64,000 nucleotides of DNA from Novosphingobium resinovorum (GTDB lineage Bacteria > Pseudomonadota > Alphaproteobacteria > Sphingomonadales > Sphingomonadaceae). The first letter of the stretch is position 1; each line of letters opens with the position of its first letter. Under the pieces are notes generated by a model. It was not told the DNA's origin. It did no database searches and saw nothing but the letters and a program-made list of their open reading frames with translations. Made by a program: the position numbers and the translations under genes. This document shows, piece after piece, positions 32,008-40,004 of the stretch. Location: contig NZ_BSFC01000039.1 of assembly GCF_027922145.1 (NCBI RefSeq), positions 49,108-113,107 of the forward strand, in the 5' to 3' direction.

Positions 32008-34146
32008 ATGTATCATACCCATTCCCGCCTTAGCGCCGGGGCGAGCGGACTTGCGCTTGTTCTGGCTATCGCTAACGCCGCGCCCGTATGCGCCGAAGAA
32101 GCCGCCGCCGACGGCGCGCCGCAGGACGTCAGCTCCTCGGAAATCACCGTACTCGGCGCGCGCAGCAAGGATTACAAGGTCGACCAGTTGACCACCGCCA
32201 CGCGCACCGGCACCAGCATCATGGACGTGCCGCAGTCGATCCAGTTCGTGCCGCGCGACGTCATCGACGATCAGCAGATCCTCGATCTCACCAGCGCGCT
32301 GCGCAACGTCAGCGGCATTCAGGCTGGCACCGACGCGGGTAATCGGTCGGAGAGCTTCACCATCCGCGGTTTCCGCTCTTCCTACTACGCCATCGATTCG
32401 ATCATGCTCAGCCCGGCGATCGAGACCAACGACAGCTACCGCGACCTTGCCAACGTGGAGCGCATCGAAGTGCTCAAGGGTCCGGCCTCTGTGCTCTACG
32501 GCCGCGGCGATCCGGGCGGCCTGATCAACATCGTCACCAAGCAGCCGCGCTTCGAGCGGGGGATGAACTTCTCCGTCCAGGGCGGCAGCAACGACTTCAT
32601 GCGCGGGCAGGTGGACGTGACCGGTCCGGTCGATGCCGCCAGGACGCTGGCCGTGCGCTTCATCGCCGCCGCGCAGACCGGCGACACCTTCCGCGACGTG
32701 TTCCAGCCCTACCGCCGCCAGTTCCTGTCCGGCTCGGTGTTGTGGCAGCCGACCGACCGCACCCGCGTCATCGCCAGCCTGACGTATGCGCACCAGAAGA
32801 ACCAGACCGATCGCGGCATCGTCGCCACCACCGACGCCGACGGCGATCTCGTCGTCAACCTCCCGCGCGACCGGTTCCTGGGCGAAGAGTGGGCGACCAC
32901 CGAATCCAGCCGCTACGAGTTCAACTACCGCATCGAGCATGAACTGGCCGACTGGCTGACCGTCCGCCAGATCGGCCATTACGACGAGGGCAAGCTCGAC
33001 CTGTTCGGCATCAACTACGGCAGCAGCGTCGCGGTCAATGCCACCACCGGCGCGCGCACCGTTACCCGCACCGCCGTCGAGCAGCACGAGAACAACCACA
33101 ACTACGATGCGCAGGCCGACATGGTCGCGCGCTTCTCCACCGGCGGGATCGGGCACACGGTCGTATTTGGCGGCGAGTACGTGAAGTCCTATCGCTTCCG
33201 TACGTTCGCGCGCGCCACGCTGGCGGCGATCAACATCGACGATCCGGTCTATGGCGCCACGCCGGGCACCTGGGTTCCCGCCGCCGACCGCAAGGTGCAG
33301 TCCAAGTCGCTGTCCGGCTACCTGCAGGATCAGATCGATATCGGCGACAAGATCAACCTGCTGGCCGGCGTGCGCTACGACCATGCCCAGCAGTCCGACC
33401 ACGGCACCACCCAGTACGCCTCTGACGACAAGGCATGGTCGCCGCGCGTGGGCGTGGTATTCAAGCCGGTGCCGAACGTCTCGTTGTTCGCCGACTTCAC
33501 CCGCTCGTTCCAGTCCAAGCCCGAGCCGACCATCGACGGCAAGCCGATCGATCCGGAAAAGGGCAAGCAGTACGAGGCCGGCATCAAGGCTGAACTGTTC
33601 GGCGGCCGCCTTGCCTCCACGCTGTCGGTCTACCAGCTGACGCGTGAGAACGTGACGCAGCAGGACCCCAACAACGTCGGCTACAACATCAACGCGGGCG
33701 TCCAACGCTCGCAGGGTGTCGAGTTCGACATGTCCGGCGCGATCACGCCGAGCGTCAAGGTCATCGCCAACGGCGCCTATACCGACGCCGCCGTGCGCTC
33801 CTCCACCGACTACGCCAAGGGCAACAAGCTGATCGGCGTGCCCAAGTGGAGCGGCAGCCTGTGGGTGACGCTGGAGCCGGTGGACGGCCCGCTGAGCCGC
33901 TTCGGCCTCGGCGGCGGCGTGGTTGCGGCGAGCAACCGCATGGGCAATCTGGAGAACACCTTCTCGGTTGGCGGCTACACCCGCTTCGACAGCAGCCTGT
34001 GGTACAAGCTGGCCGACAAGGTGCGCCTGACGGTGAACGTCAAGAACATCACCAACGAGTACTACATCGCCAGCACCGTCTCCCGCGCGCAGATCACGCC
34101 GGGCGAGGGCCGCAGCTTCCTCGTCGGCCTGAGCGGAGGGTTCTGA
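32008..34146 (+). CDS. TonB-dependent receptor, siderophore-receptor type
   Basis: The 712-residue outer-membrane receptor imports a ligand using TonB energy. A signal peptide ends near APVCAEE. The plug (about 45-190) shows DVPQSIQFVPRDVI, SFTIRGF and VEVLKGPASVLYGRGDPGGLINIVTKQP, the typical signature of the siderophore branch. The barrel follows and ends VGLSGGF. There is no secretin/STN extension, so no sigma-factor signalling is expected. GGGGAG lies upstream of the ATG at 32008. A secreted ThuA-like and a PstS-like gene follow with 2-base and overlapping spacing, so the ligand may be a phosphorus compound rather than iron. That is inference. Confidence 0.92.
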   Translation: MYHTHSRLSAGASGLALVLAIANAAPVCAEEAAADGAPQDVSSSEITVLGARSKDYKVDQLTTATRTGTSIMDVPQSIQFVPRDVIDDQQILDLTSALRNVSGIQAGTDAGNRSESFTIRGFRSSYYAIDSIMLSPAIETNDSYRDLANVERIEVLKGPASVLYGRGDPGGLINIVTKQPRFERGMNFSVQGGSNDFMRGQVDVTGPVDAARTLAVRFIAAAQTGDTFRDVFQPYRRQFLSGSVLWQPTDRTRVIASLTYAHQKNQTDRGIVATTDADGDLVVNLPRDRFLGEEWATTESSRYEFNYRIEHELADWLTVRQIGHYDEGKLDLFGINYGSSVAVNATTGARTVTRTAVEQHENNHNYDAQADMVARFSTGGIGHTVVFGGEYVKSYRFRTFARATLAAINIDDPVYGATPGTWVPAADRKVQSKSLSGYLQDQIDIGDKINLLAGVRYDHAQQSDHGTTQYASDDKAWSPRVGVVFKPVPNVSLFADFTRSFQSKPEPTIDGKPIDPEKGKQYEAGIKAELFGGRLASTLSVYQLTRENVTQQDPNNVGYNINAGVQRSQGVEFDMSGAITPSVKVIANGAYTDAAVRSSTDYAKGNKLIGVPKWSGSLWVTLEPVDGPLSRFGLGGGVVAASNRMGNLENTFSVGGYTRFDSSLWYKLADKVRLTVNVKNITNEYYIASTVSRAQITPGEGRSFLVGLSGGF

Positions 34147-34148
34147 GG

Positions 34149-34880
34149 ATGACCAAGGCATTCGCCGCCGCGCTGCTGGCGCTGGCCATTGGCACGGCTC
34201 CCGCCCCGGCCTTGGCGGCGGATGCCGGCAAGGTGCTGTTCCTGATGCGCGCCGATCCCCCCGGCGGTTCGGCCGACCCGGCGGTCAAGGCGCGACTGGA
34301 GGCGATGGGCTATGCCGTCACCACCAGCGAGGGGCTGGACGGCGCGCCGGACCCTTGCGGGTTCGACCTTGTCGTCATGTCCTCGACGGTGCGCTCCAAC
34401 CAGTTCACCGCCAACCGCCCCATGATCGCGCGATGGCGCGACATGGGCGTGCCGCTGGTGACCTGGGAGAACGACCTTCTCGACGACTTGTGGATGACCG
34501 GGCTGCGCCGCGACACCGACTTCGGCGAACTGGAGACCGGCCACTACTTCTGGCTGGTGCGCGCGCCGCATCCGATGGCGGCGGGCATTCCGGCGGGCCT
34601 TGGCACCTGGACCGAGGCGCGCACGCCCGCAGGCTGGGGCAGGCCCGGGCTCGGCGCCGACGTCATCATGACCTGGCCTGGAGAGCCGGACAAGGCGACC
34701 CTGTTCGGTTACGAGGCGGGCGCGACGATGGACCATGACCACCTCGCCCCGGCCCGCCGGGTGTTCATCGGCATGGAGAACAACAGCTTCACCCGCATGA
34801 CCGATACCGGCCGCAAGCTGTTCGACGCCGCGATCCAATGGGCGCGCGCGGGCGCGAAAGTGTGCAAGGTGAAGAAGTGA
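34149..34880 (+). CDS. Exported ThuA/GATase1-like protein
   Basis: The 243-residue product has a signal peptide ending ALAADA, then a Rossmann-like domain (KVLFLMRADPP..., FDLVVMSSTV..., VPLVTWENDL) resembling the class I amidotransferase fold as found in ThuA-like proteins. The Cys-nucleophile elbow of true amidotransferases is absent. The C-terminus has RVFIGMENNSFTRMTDTGRKLFDAAIQW, also usual for ThuA-like proteins. It starts 2 bases after the receptor stop and its own stop overlaps the next start (GTGA). A periplasmic ligand-handling role beside the receptor is likely; the reaction is unknown. Confidence 0.7.
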   Translation: MTKAFAAALLALAIGTAPAPALAADAGKVLFLMRADPPGGSADPAVKARLEAMGYAVTTSEGLDGAPDPCGFDLVVMSSTVRSNQFTANRPMIARWRDMGVPLVTWENDLLDDLWMTGLRRDTDFGELETGHYFWLVRAPHPMAAGIPAGLGTWTEARTPAGWGRPGLGADVIMTWPGEPDKATLFGYEAGATMDHDHLAPARRVFIGMENNSFTRMTDTGRKLFDAAIQWARAGAKVCKVKK

Positions 34881-36322
34881 GACGCGCGCTTGGCTTCGCG
34901 CTGGCAACCGCCCTGCTCGCCGGCTCCGCTTCGGCGCAGGACAGCGGCCCCATCCCCGAGGCGCAGCCGCTGCTGGCGCGCTACGTGCTGGCGGACGGCG
35001 CCCTCGCTGTCGGCGGCGGCCCGGAAGCCGGTGCCATCGCAGCGGCAGCCAGCGGCCTGTCCCCCCGCATCGTCGGCCCTGCCGGAGCGATGCCGCTGCT
35101 GACGCAAGGCGCCATCGCGCTCGCCGTGATCCCGCGCGAGATGACCGTGATCGAGCGCGCCGCCGTGCGCCGCTTTTCCGGCGGCCTGCCGCTGGCGGTG
35201 CCGGTGATGCAGGGGCTCTACCTCTATGTGCGCTGCGACAAGGACGGCGCCCTCGATGAGTGGGTGAAGCCGGTGCTGCAGGCGCTGTTCTCGGACGATG
35301 GGCAGGCGCGCCTGAAGGCGGTGCTGGCGACATACAAGCCGCTCGATGCCGCCGCGCTGGCGGATGCGCGGGAACGGATCGCAAGGCTGCACGGGATCAC
35401 GATCCCGCGGCGCGAGGCGGGCTACGTCGCCCCGGACGGCAGCCTCTCGATCATCGGCAGCGATACGCTGACGACGATCATGCCCGACATGCTCGCCGCC
35501 TACGCGCGTCACGCGCCCAAGGTGCGCTTCACCGCCGACTTGCGCGGCTCCTCCACCGCGATGCCTGCGCTGACGGCCGGAACCACGATCTTCGCGCCGA
35601 TGGGCCGTGAGCTGTGGGAGAACGACCTCGACGGCTTCCGGCAGGTAAAGGGCTACGATCCGGTGCGCATCCGCATCGCCTATGCCAGTCACGGCCCCCG
35701 CGCGGGCGGCAAGACGCCGCCCGCGATCTACGTCAACGCGAGCAACCCGCTTGCCGGACTATCGATGGCGCAAGTGAAGCGCGTCTTCGCGGCAGGCGCA
35801 TCCGGCGGCGACATTGCCGACTGGTCGAATTTGAGCGCCGCGGCAGGCGCGATCCACGTCTATGGCGCGCGCGACGATGGCGGGTTCGGCTCGGCCATGC
35901 GCGCCTCGAAGCTCGACGGGCTGCCGTTCAGCGCCCGCTACCAGGCGATGCCGAGCGGAAAGGCGATCCTCGCCGCCGTCGCGGCGGACCCTCACGGCAT
36001 CGGCTATGCGACATGGATCGACGCGGGCGAGGCACCGGAAGGCGTGCGAGTCCTGCCGCTGTCCGCACGCGACGGCGGCCCTTACGTCCTGCCTCAAGAG
36101 GGCGCGGACCGGGGCGCCTGGCCGATATCCTATTTCCTCAACATCTACATCGATAAGGCGCCGGGCAAGTCGATCAATCCGGAAATCAAAGGCCTGTTGC
36201 GGTTCATGCTCTCTGTGGAAGGGCAGGCTATCATTGCACACCATATGTCAGAAGATGATGGCTATGTGCCACTCGACAGGCGGGACCTCGCTGCCGAGAG
36301 GCGCCGGGTTGATACCTTGTAA
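34877..36322 (+). CDS. PstS-like periplasmic substrate-binding protein
   Basis: The 481-residue protein starts at a GTG overlapping the upstream stop (GTGA) and has a signal peptide ending GSASAQD. From about residue 185 it follows phosphate-binding proteins: LSIIGSDTLTTIMPDMLAAY, then LRGSSTAMPAL (the anion-binding GSST loop), IYVNASNPLAGLSMAQVKRVF, IADW and GIGYATW. It is longer than ordinary PstS; the first 180 residues look like a second, diverged binding lobe. No PstC, PstA or PstB genes are present, so it may only hold the ligand in the periplasm. It is the third gene of the receptor operon. Confidence 0.82.
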   Translation: MRRALGFALATALLAGSASAQDSGPIPEAQPLLARYVLADGALAVGGGPEAGAIAAAASGLSPRIVGPAGAMPLLTQGAIALAVIPREMTVIERAAVRRFSGGLPLAVPVMQGLYLYVRCDKDGALDEWVKPVLQALFSDDGQARLKAVLATYKPLDAAALADARERIARLHGITIPRREAGYVAPDGSLSIIGSDTLTTIMPDMLAAYARHAPKVRFTADLRGSSTAMPALTAGTTIFAPMGRELWENDLDGFRQVKGYDPVRIRIAYASHGPRAGGKTPPAIYVNASNPLAGLSMAQVKRVFAAGASGGDIADWSNLSAAAGAIHVYGARDDGGFGSAMRASKLDGLPFSARYQAMPSGKAILAAVAADPHGIGYATWIDAGEAPEGVRVLPLSARDGGPYVLPQEGADRGAWPISYFLNIYIDKAPGKSINPEIKGLLRFMLSVEGQAIIAHHMSEDDGYVPLDRRDLAAERRRVDTL

Positions 36323-36640
36323 GCGGAAATCTTTCTGTGAGCAGGTGAAAGCTGTCAACTGTGCGCCAGGTGAGTAAGGTAGCAAGCATGGATCGCCGAT
36401 CTTATCTTCGTTCGATTATCAAGGATCATACGGCATCTTCATATCGAAATACTGTTTCCTTTCTTTCCAGATTCGCGTGAATTGGTCAATAATCAGCAGT
36501 ATTCTGGCTAATTCCTCTCACAATACTTTCCCACATTTTTTCATATCGAAAGTAATTAACCTCCTCCACTCGCGCATACCAGAGCAAGTGCGACAGTATC
36601 TTTAACTATCTGCCGGCTTACCCACCGCGACTGCGCAAGC

Positions 36641-36919
36641 GGCGATGGGGCGCATGCCCTCAATATTCATCATCGTACGTTGCGCCGCCGCCTCAAGGAT
36701 GAAGGGACAACGTTTCAGGACGTGAAGGACGACCTGCACCGCGATCTGTCTCTCTATTATCTGCGGAAAACCCGGCTGGATTTCAGGGGCATATCTGAAA
36801 AGCTGGCCTTCGCGGAAAAGGCCGTCTTCTCGCGAAGCTGCCGTCGCTGGTCCGGGCAATCGCCTTCACAACTGCGCGCGGCGCCTAAGTCTGCAACGGC
36901 AAGGGGAACTTTGTCCTGA
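36641..36919 (+). pseudogene. Remnant of an AraC-family regulator
   Basis: The plus-strand frame keeps only the DNA-binding end of an AraC regulator: RTLRRRLKDEGTTFQDVKDD, then LYYLRKTRLDFRGISEKLAF and FSRSCRRWSGQSPSQLRA, all in the order of the double helix-turn-helix. The first helix-turn-helix is split by a frameshift near 36650, and the ligand-binding domain is absent. The DNA before it (36323-36640) is AT-rich and holds no gene. The regulator may once have controlled the dehydratase-ligase-receptor genes that follow. Confidence 0.75.
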
Positions 36920-37026
36920 TAGGTCAAGCCATACGCGTCTGATTGCGCGACTATGCCCGTCAACGACGAACCAGCGACGTTGCAGGCCTGCCCTGCGTCG
37001 CGTGGTTTCGCGAGGAGGAGCGGGAC

Positions 37027-38214
37027 ATGGCCGAAGCGGATCCCAGGATCGAAATGGATATCAGCGACGTCGAATGGCGTCTTGGCCATCAGGTCGGCGG
37101 CGGAGAGCTCTGGGAGCCGTGCAACAAGACCGACATCCGCCGCTGGGTCATGGCGATGGACTACGTCAACCCGATCCACTGGGACCAGCGATTTGCGGCG
37201 GCGTCCAAATTCGGGGACATAATCGCACCGCAATCCATGCTGGTCGCACTCGATTACGGGCATGGCAACAATCAGGCCTGCGTGGGCCGGATCGATGGCC
37301 AGCACATGATCTTCGGCGGCGAGGAATGGTGGTGGTACGGCGTGAACGTCTGGCCCGGCGACCAGATCAGCCATGAGCGGATCTTCACCGGCTACAAGCT
37401 GACAGACACCAAGTTCGCCGGTCCGACCCTGTTCCAGCGCGGCGACACGATCCATCGTAATCAGCGCGGTGACCTCATCGCCAAATCCTGCCCTACCGTG
37501 ATCCGCTATCTTGCCAAGGAGGCCGAAAAGCGGGGCATGTATGCCTCCACCGCAGGCACGCCGCACAAATGGACACAGGCGGAACTGGCGGAAATCGACC
37601 AGGTGCGGCGCGACTGGTTTCTTTCCAATCGCGACGGCAAGTCACCGCATTTCGAGGACGTCGCGGTGGGCGACAAGCTGCCGCGCCGGGTGATCGGCCC
37701 GCACTCGATCGCGAGCTTCACCACCGAATACCGCGCTTTCGTGTTCAACATCTGGGGCAGCTTCTACTGGCAGGGCGTGGATGGCGTGCCCGACTGCTGG
37801 GTCAATCAGGACATGGGGTGGATCGACGGGTTCAGCTTCGACGAGGAAGGGGCGATGATCGATCCGCGCCTGCGTGACGGGCTCTACCTCGGCCCATCGC
37901 GCGGCCACATCGACGACAGCCGGGCGAGCGAGATCGGGATGCACCGTGCTTACGGCTACGGCGCTACGATGGCCGCGTGGAACACCGACTACCTGGCCTT
38001 CTGGGCCGGTCACGACGGCATGGTCCGCCACGCCAAGTCCGAGTTTCGCGGTCCTGCGTTCGAGGGCGACGTCACCTGGATCGAGGGTGAAGTGGTCGAG
38101 AAGATCGCGGAATCGGACTGGGGCTTCCCGGTAGTGCGGATCGAGGTGCGGATGACCAACCAGGACGGCAAGACGGTCGTCACTTCGGTCAACGAAGTCC
38201 AGCTTCCCTACTGA
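37027..38214 (+). CDS. Double-hotdog (FAS1-like dehydratase/MaoC) protein
   Basis: The 395-residue protein matches the bacterial FAS1-like dehydratase / MaoC-type family with two hotdog halves. The N-terminal half has DIRRWVMAMDYVNPIHWDQRFA, the C-terminal half SIASFTTEYRAFVFN and FWAGHDGMVRHAKSEFRGP. Such enzymes hydrate or dehydrate 2-enoyl/3-hydroxyacyl-CoA thioesters in fatty acid, sterol side-chain or aromatic catabolism. The ATG is preceded by GAGGAGGAG. The next gene, 13 bases on, encodes an acyl-CoA synthetase, so the two fit one activation and beta-oxidation-like route. The substrate is unknown. Confidence 0.82.
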   Translation: MAEADPRIEMDISDVEWRLGHQVGGGELWEPCNKTDIRRWVMAMDYVNPIHWDQRFAAASKFGDIIAPQSMLVALDYGHGNNQACVGRIDGQHMIFGGEEWWWYGVNVWPGDQISHERIFTGYKLTDTKFAGPTLFQRGDTIHRNQRGDLIAKSCPTVIRYLAKEAEKRGMYASTAGTPHKWTQAELAEIDQVRRDWFLSNRDGKSPHFEDVAVGDKLPRRVIGPHSIASFTTEYRAFVFNIWGSFYWQGVDGVPDCWVNQDMGWIDGFSFDEEGAMIDPRLRDGLYLGPSRGHIDDSRASEIGMHRAYGYGATMAAWNTDYLAFWAGHDGMVRHAKSEFRGPAFEGDVTWIEGEVVEKIAESDWGFPVVRIEVRMTNQDGKTVVTSVNEVQLPY

Positions 38215-38227
38215 CCGGATCGGCGCC

Positions 38228-39931
38228 GTGACCCAGCATCGCTTCATAGCCGATCAGGCCCTGTCCGTCTCCTGCGGTCTGCCGCTCGGCGACGAGACCG
38301 GTCTGGGCGCACTGACGCTCGGGGGCTTCCTGCGCGAAGTCACGGCGCAATATTGCAGCCGCGAGGCACTGGTCCATTCCCGGCCGGATGGCACGACCGA
38401 GCGCTGGTCCTATGCGGACCTCTGGCGGGAAGCCAATGCGGTGGCCAAAGCGCTCGTCGCCTGTGGGCTTGCGCACGGCGAGCGGGTCGGCGTTCTGATG
38501 ACGAACCGGCCGGAGTTCCTATCCGCCACTTTCGGCATCGCGCTCGCCGGAGGTGTCGCCGCGCCGATCGGGACCTTCTCGACGGCCGCCGAGCTTGGTT
38601 ACCTCATCGAGAAATCGGCGATCTCAACGCTGCTGTTCGAGCGCACCGTGCTCAAGAAGGACTTCCTGGTGGCACTGGCCGAACTCGATACCCGGGTTAC
38701 CGAGGCCACGCCGCATAGCTTCGCCTCGCTGCGCTTTCCCTTTCTCAAGACGCTGGTCATGGTCGGCGACGGGGCCTGCGGAGCGGTGCAGGACTGGTCC
38801 GCTTTCCTCGCGGCGGGCAACGCGATCGCGGAGGCGAGTATTGCCGCGCGTGCCGCTGCGGTCTCTCCGGCCGATGCCGGCGTGCTGTTCTTTTCCTCAG
38901 GGTCCACCGCGCTTCCCAAGGGCATCGTATCCTCGCATCGCGGGGTGACCTTGCAGATGTGGCGCATGGGGCCGCAGCAAGGACTGAGCGATGGCGTCCG
39001 CAGCTGGACCGCGAATGGCTTCTTCTGGTCCGGCAACTTCGCGATGATCGTGGGCGGCACGCTGGCGAAAGGCGGCACCATCGTCCTGCAGTCCACGTTC
39101 CAGCCTGCCGAGGCGCTGGCGCTGATGGAGGCCCACAAAGTTCAGTTCCTCTTCGCCTGGCCGCATCAGTGGGAGCAACTGATCGCCGCACCGAACTGGG
39201 CCGAAGTCGATCTGTCCTCGCTGGTCTATGTCGACGAGACCTCGCCGATCGCCCGGCATCCGACGGTCGAGGTCGACTGGATCGAGCCACGGCATTGCTA
39301 TGGCAACACCGAGACCTTCACGCTCAGCGCCGCCTACCCTGCCCAGACGTCGCGGGAAGAAGCGGCGGAAAGCCATGGGCTGCCCTTGCCGGGCAATATC
39401 CTCAAGATCGTCGATCCTCTGACCGGCCGGACCATGCCGCTGGGCGAACGCGGGGAACTGGCGGTCAAGGGGCCGACGCTCATGCTCGGCTACCTCGGCG
39501 TGGCCCTTGCCGACACGCTCGACGCGGAGGGCTTCCTGCGCACCGGGGACGGCGGGTGGCTCGACGATGCCGGACGGCTGCACTGGGAAGGCCGGCTGAA
39601 CGACATCATCAAGACCGGGGGGGCCAACGTCTCCCCGCTGGAGATCGACGAGGTCATCCGCGAATGCGCAGGCGTCAAGGTCGCCCAGACGGTCGGCGTA
39701 CCGCACGATACGCTGGGTGAGATCGTGGTGTCCTGCGTCGCCCTTCACGAGCGCGCGCAGGTCAGCGAGGAAGACCTGCGGTCTCACGCCCGAACCCGGC
39801 TGGCCAGCTACAAGGTTCCACGCCGGGTGCTGTTCTTCGCGCCCGAGGATCTGGCCGTCACCGGCAGCAACAAGATCAAGACAAGCGAGCTGCGCCGGGT
39901 CGCGGCAGAAAGGCTCGCCATGCAGACCTGA
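38228..39931 (+). CDS. AMP-dependent acyl-CoA synthetase/ligase
   Basis: The 567-residue ANL-superfamily enzyme activates a carboxylic acid as acyl-AMP and then forms the CoA thioester. The P-loop reads FFSSGSTALPKG, the core motif is RHCYGNTETF, and the hinge region RTGDGGWLDDAGRLHWEGRLNDIIKTGG is intact. The catalytic Lys lies in TGSNKIKTSEL near the end. The start is a GTG at 38228, 13 bases past the dehydratase stop. Together with that gene and the receptor downstream it suggests uptake and CoA activation of an organic acid. Confidence 0.93.
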   Translation: MTQHRFIADQALSVSCGLPLGDETGLGALTLGGFLREVTAQYCSREALVHSRPDGTTERWSYADLWREANAVAKALVACGLAHGERVGVLMTNRPEFLSATFGIALAGGVAAPIGTFSTAAELGYLIEKSAISTLLFERTVLKKDFLVALAELDTRVTEATPHSFASLRFPFLKTLVMVGDGACGAVQDWSAFLAAGNAIAEASIAARAAAVSPADAGVLFFSSGSTALPKGIVSSHRGVTLQMWRMGPQQGLSDGVRSWTANGFFWSGNFAMIVGGTLAKGGTIVLQSTFQPAEALALMEAHKVQFLFAWPHQWEQLIAAPNWAEVDLSSLVYVDETSPIARHPTVEVDWIEPRHCYGNTETFTLSAAYPAQTSREEAAESHGLPLPGNILKIVDPLTGRTMPLGERGELAVKGPTLMLGYLGVALADTLDAEGFLRTGDGGWLDDAGRLHWEGRLNDIIKTGGANVSPLEIDEVIRECAGVKVAQTVGVPHDTLGEIVVSCVALHERAQVSEEDLRSHARTRLASYKVPRRVLFFAPEDLAVTGSNKIKTSELRRVAAERLAMQT

Positions 39932-40004
39932 CAATTCGTGTTGCGCCCGATCGGTCGGAAAGAGCCGGCGAGCGATGGTTTTCAACCAAGAAGGGGAGGA
40001 TAAT

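Noticed and set aside
31831..34161. Minus-strand open frame of 776 codons opposite the first TonB receptor
   Set aside because: Low-complexity translation (many Ala, Val, Asp, Gly) typical of an antisense frame in high-GC DNA; the plus strand encodes a clear receptor.
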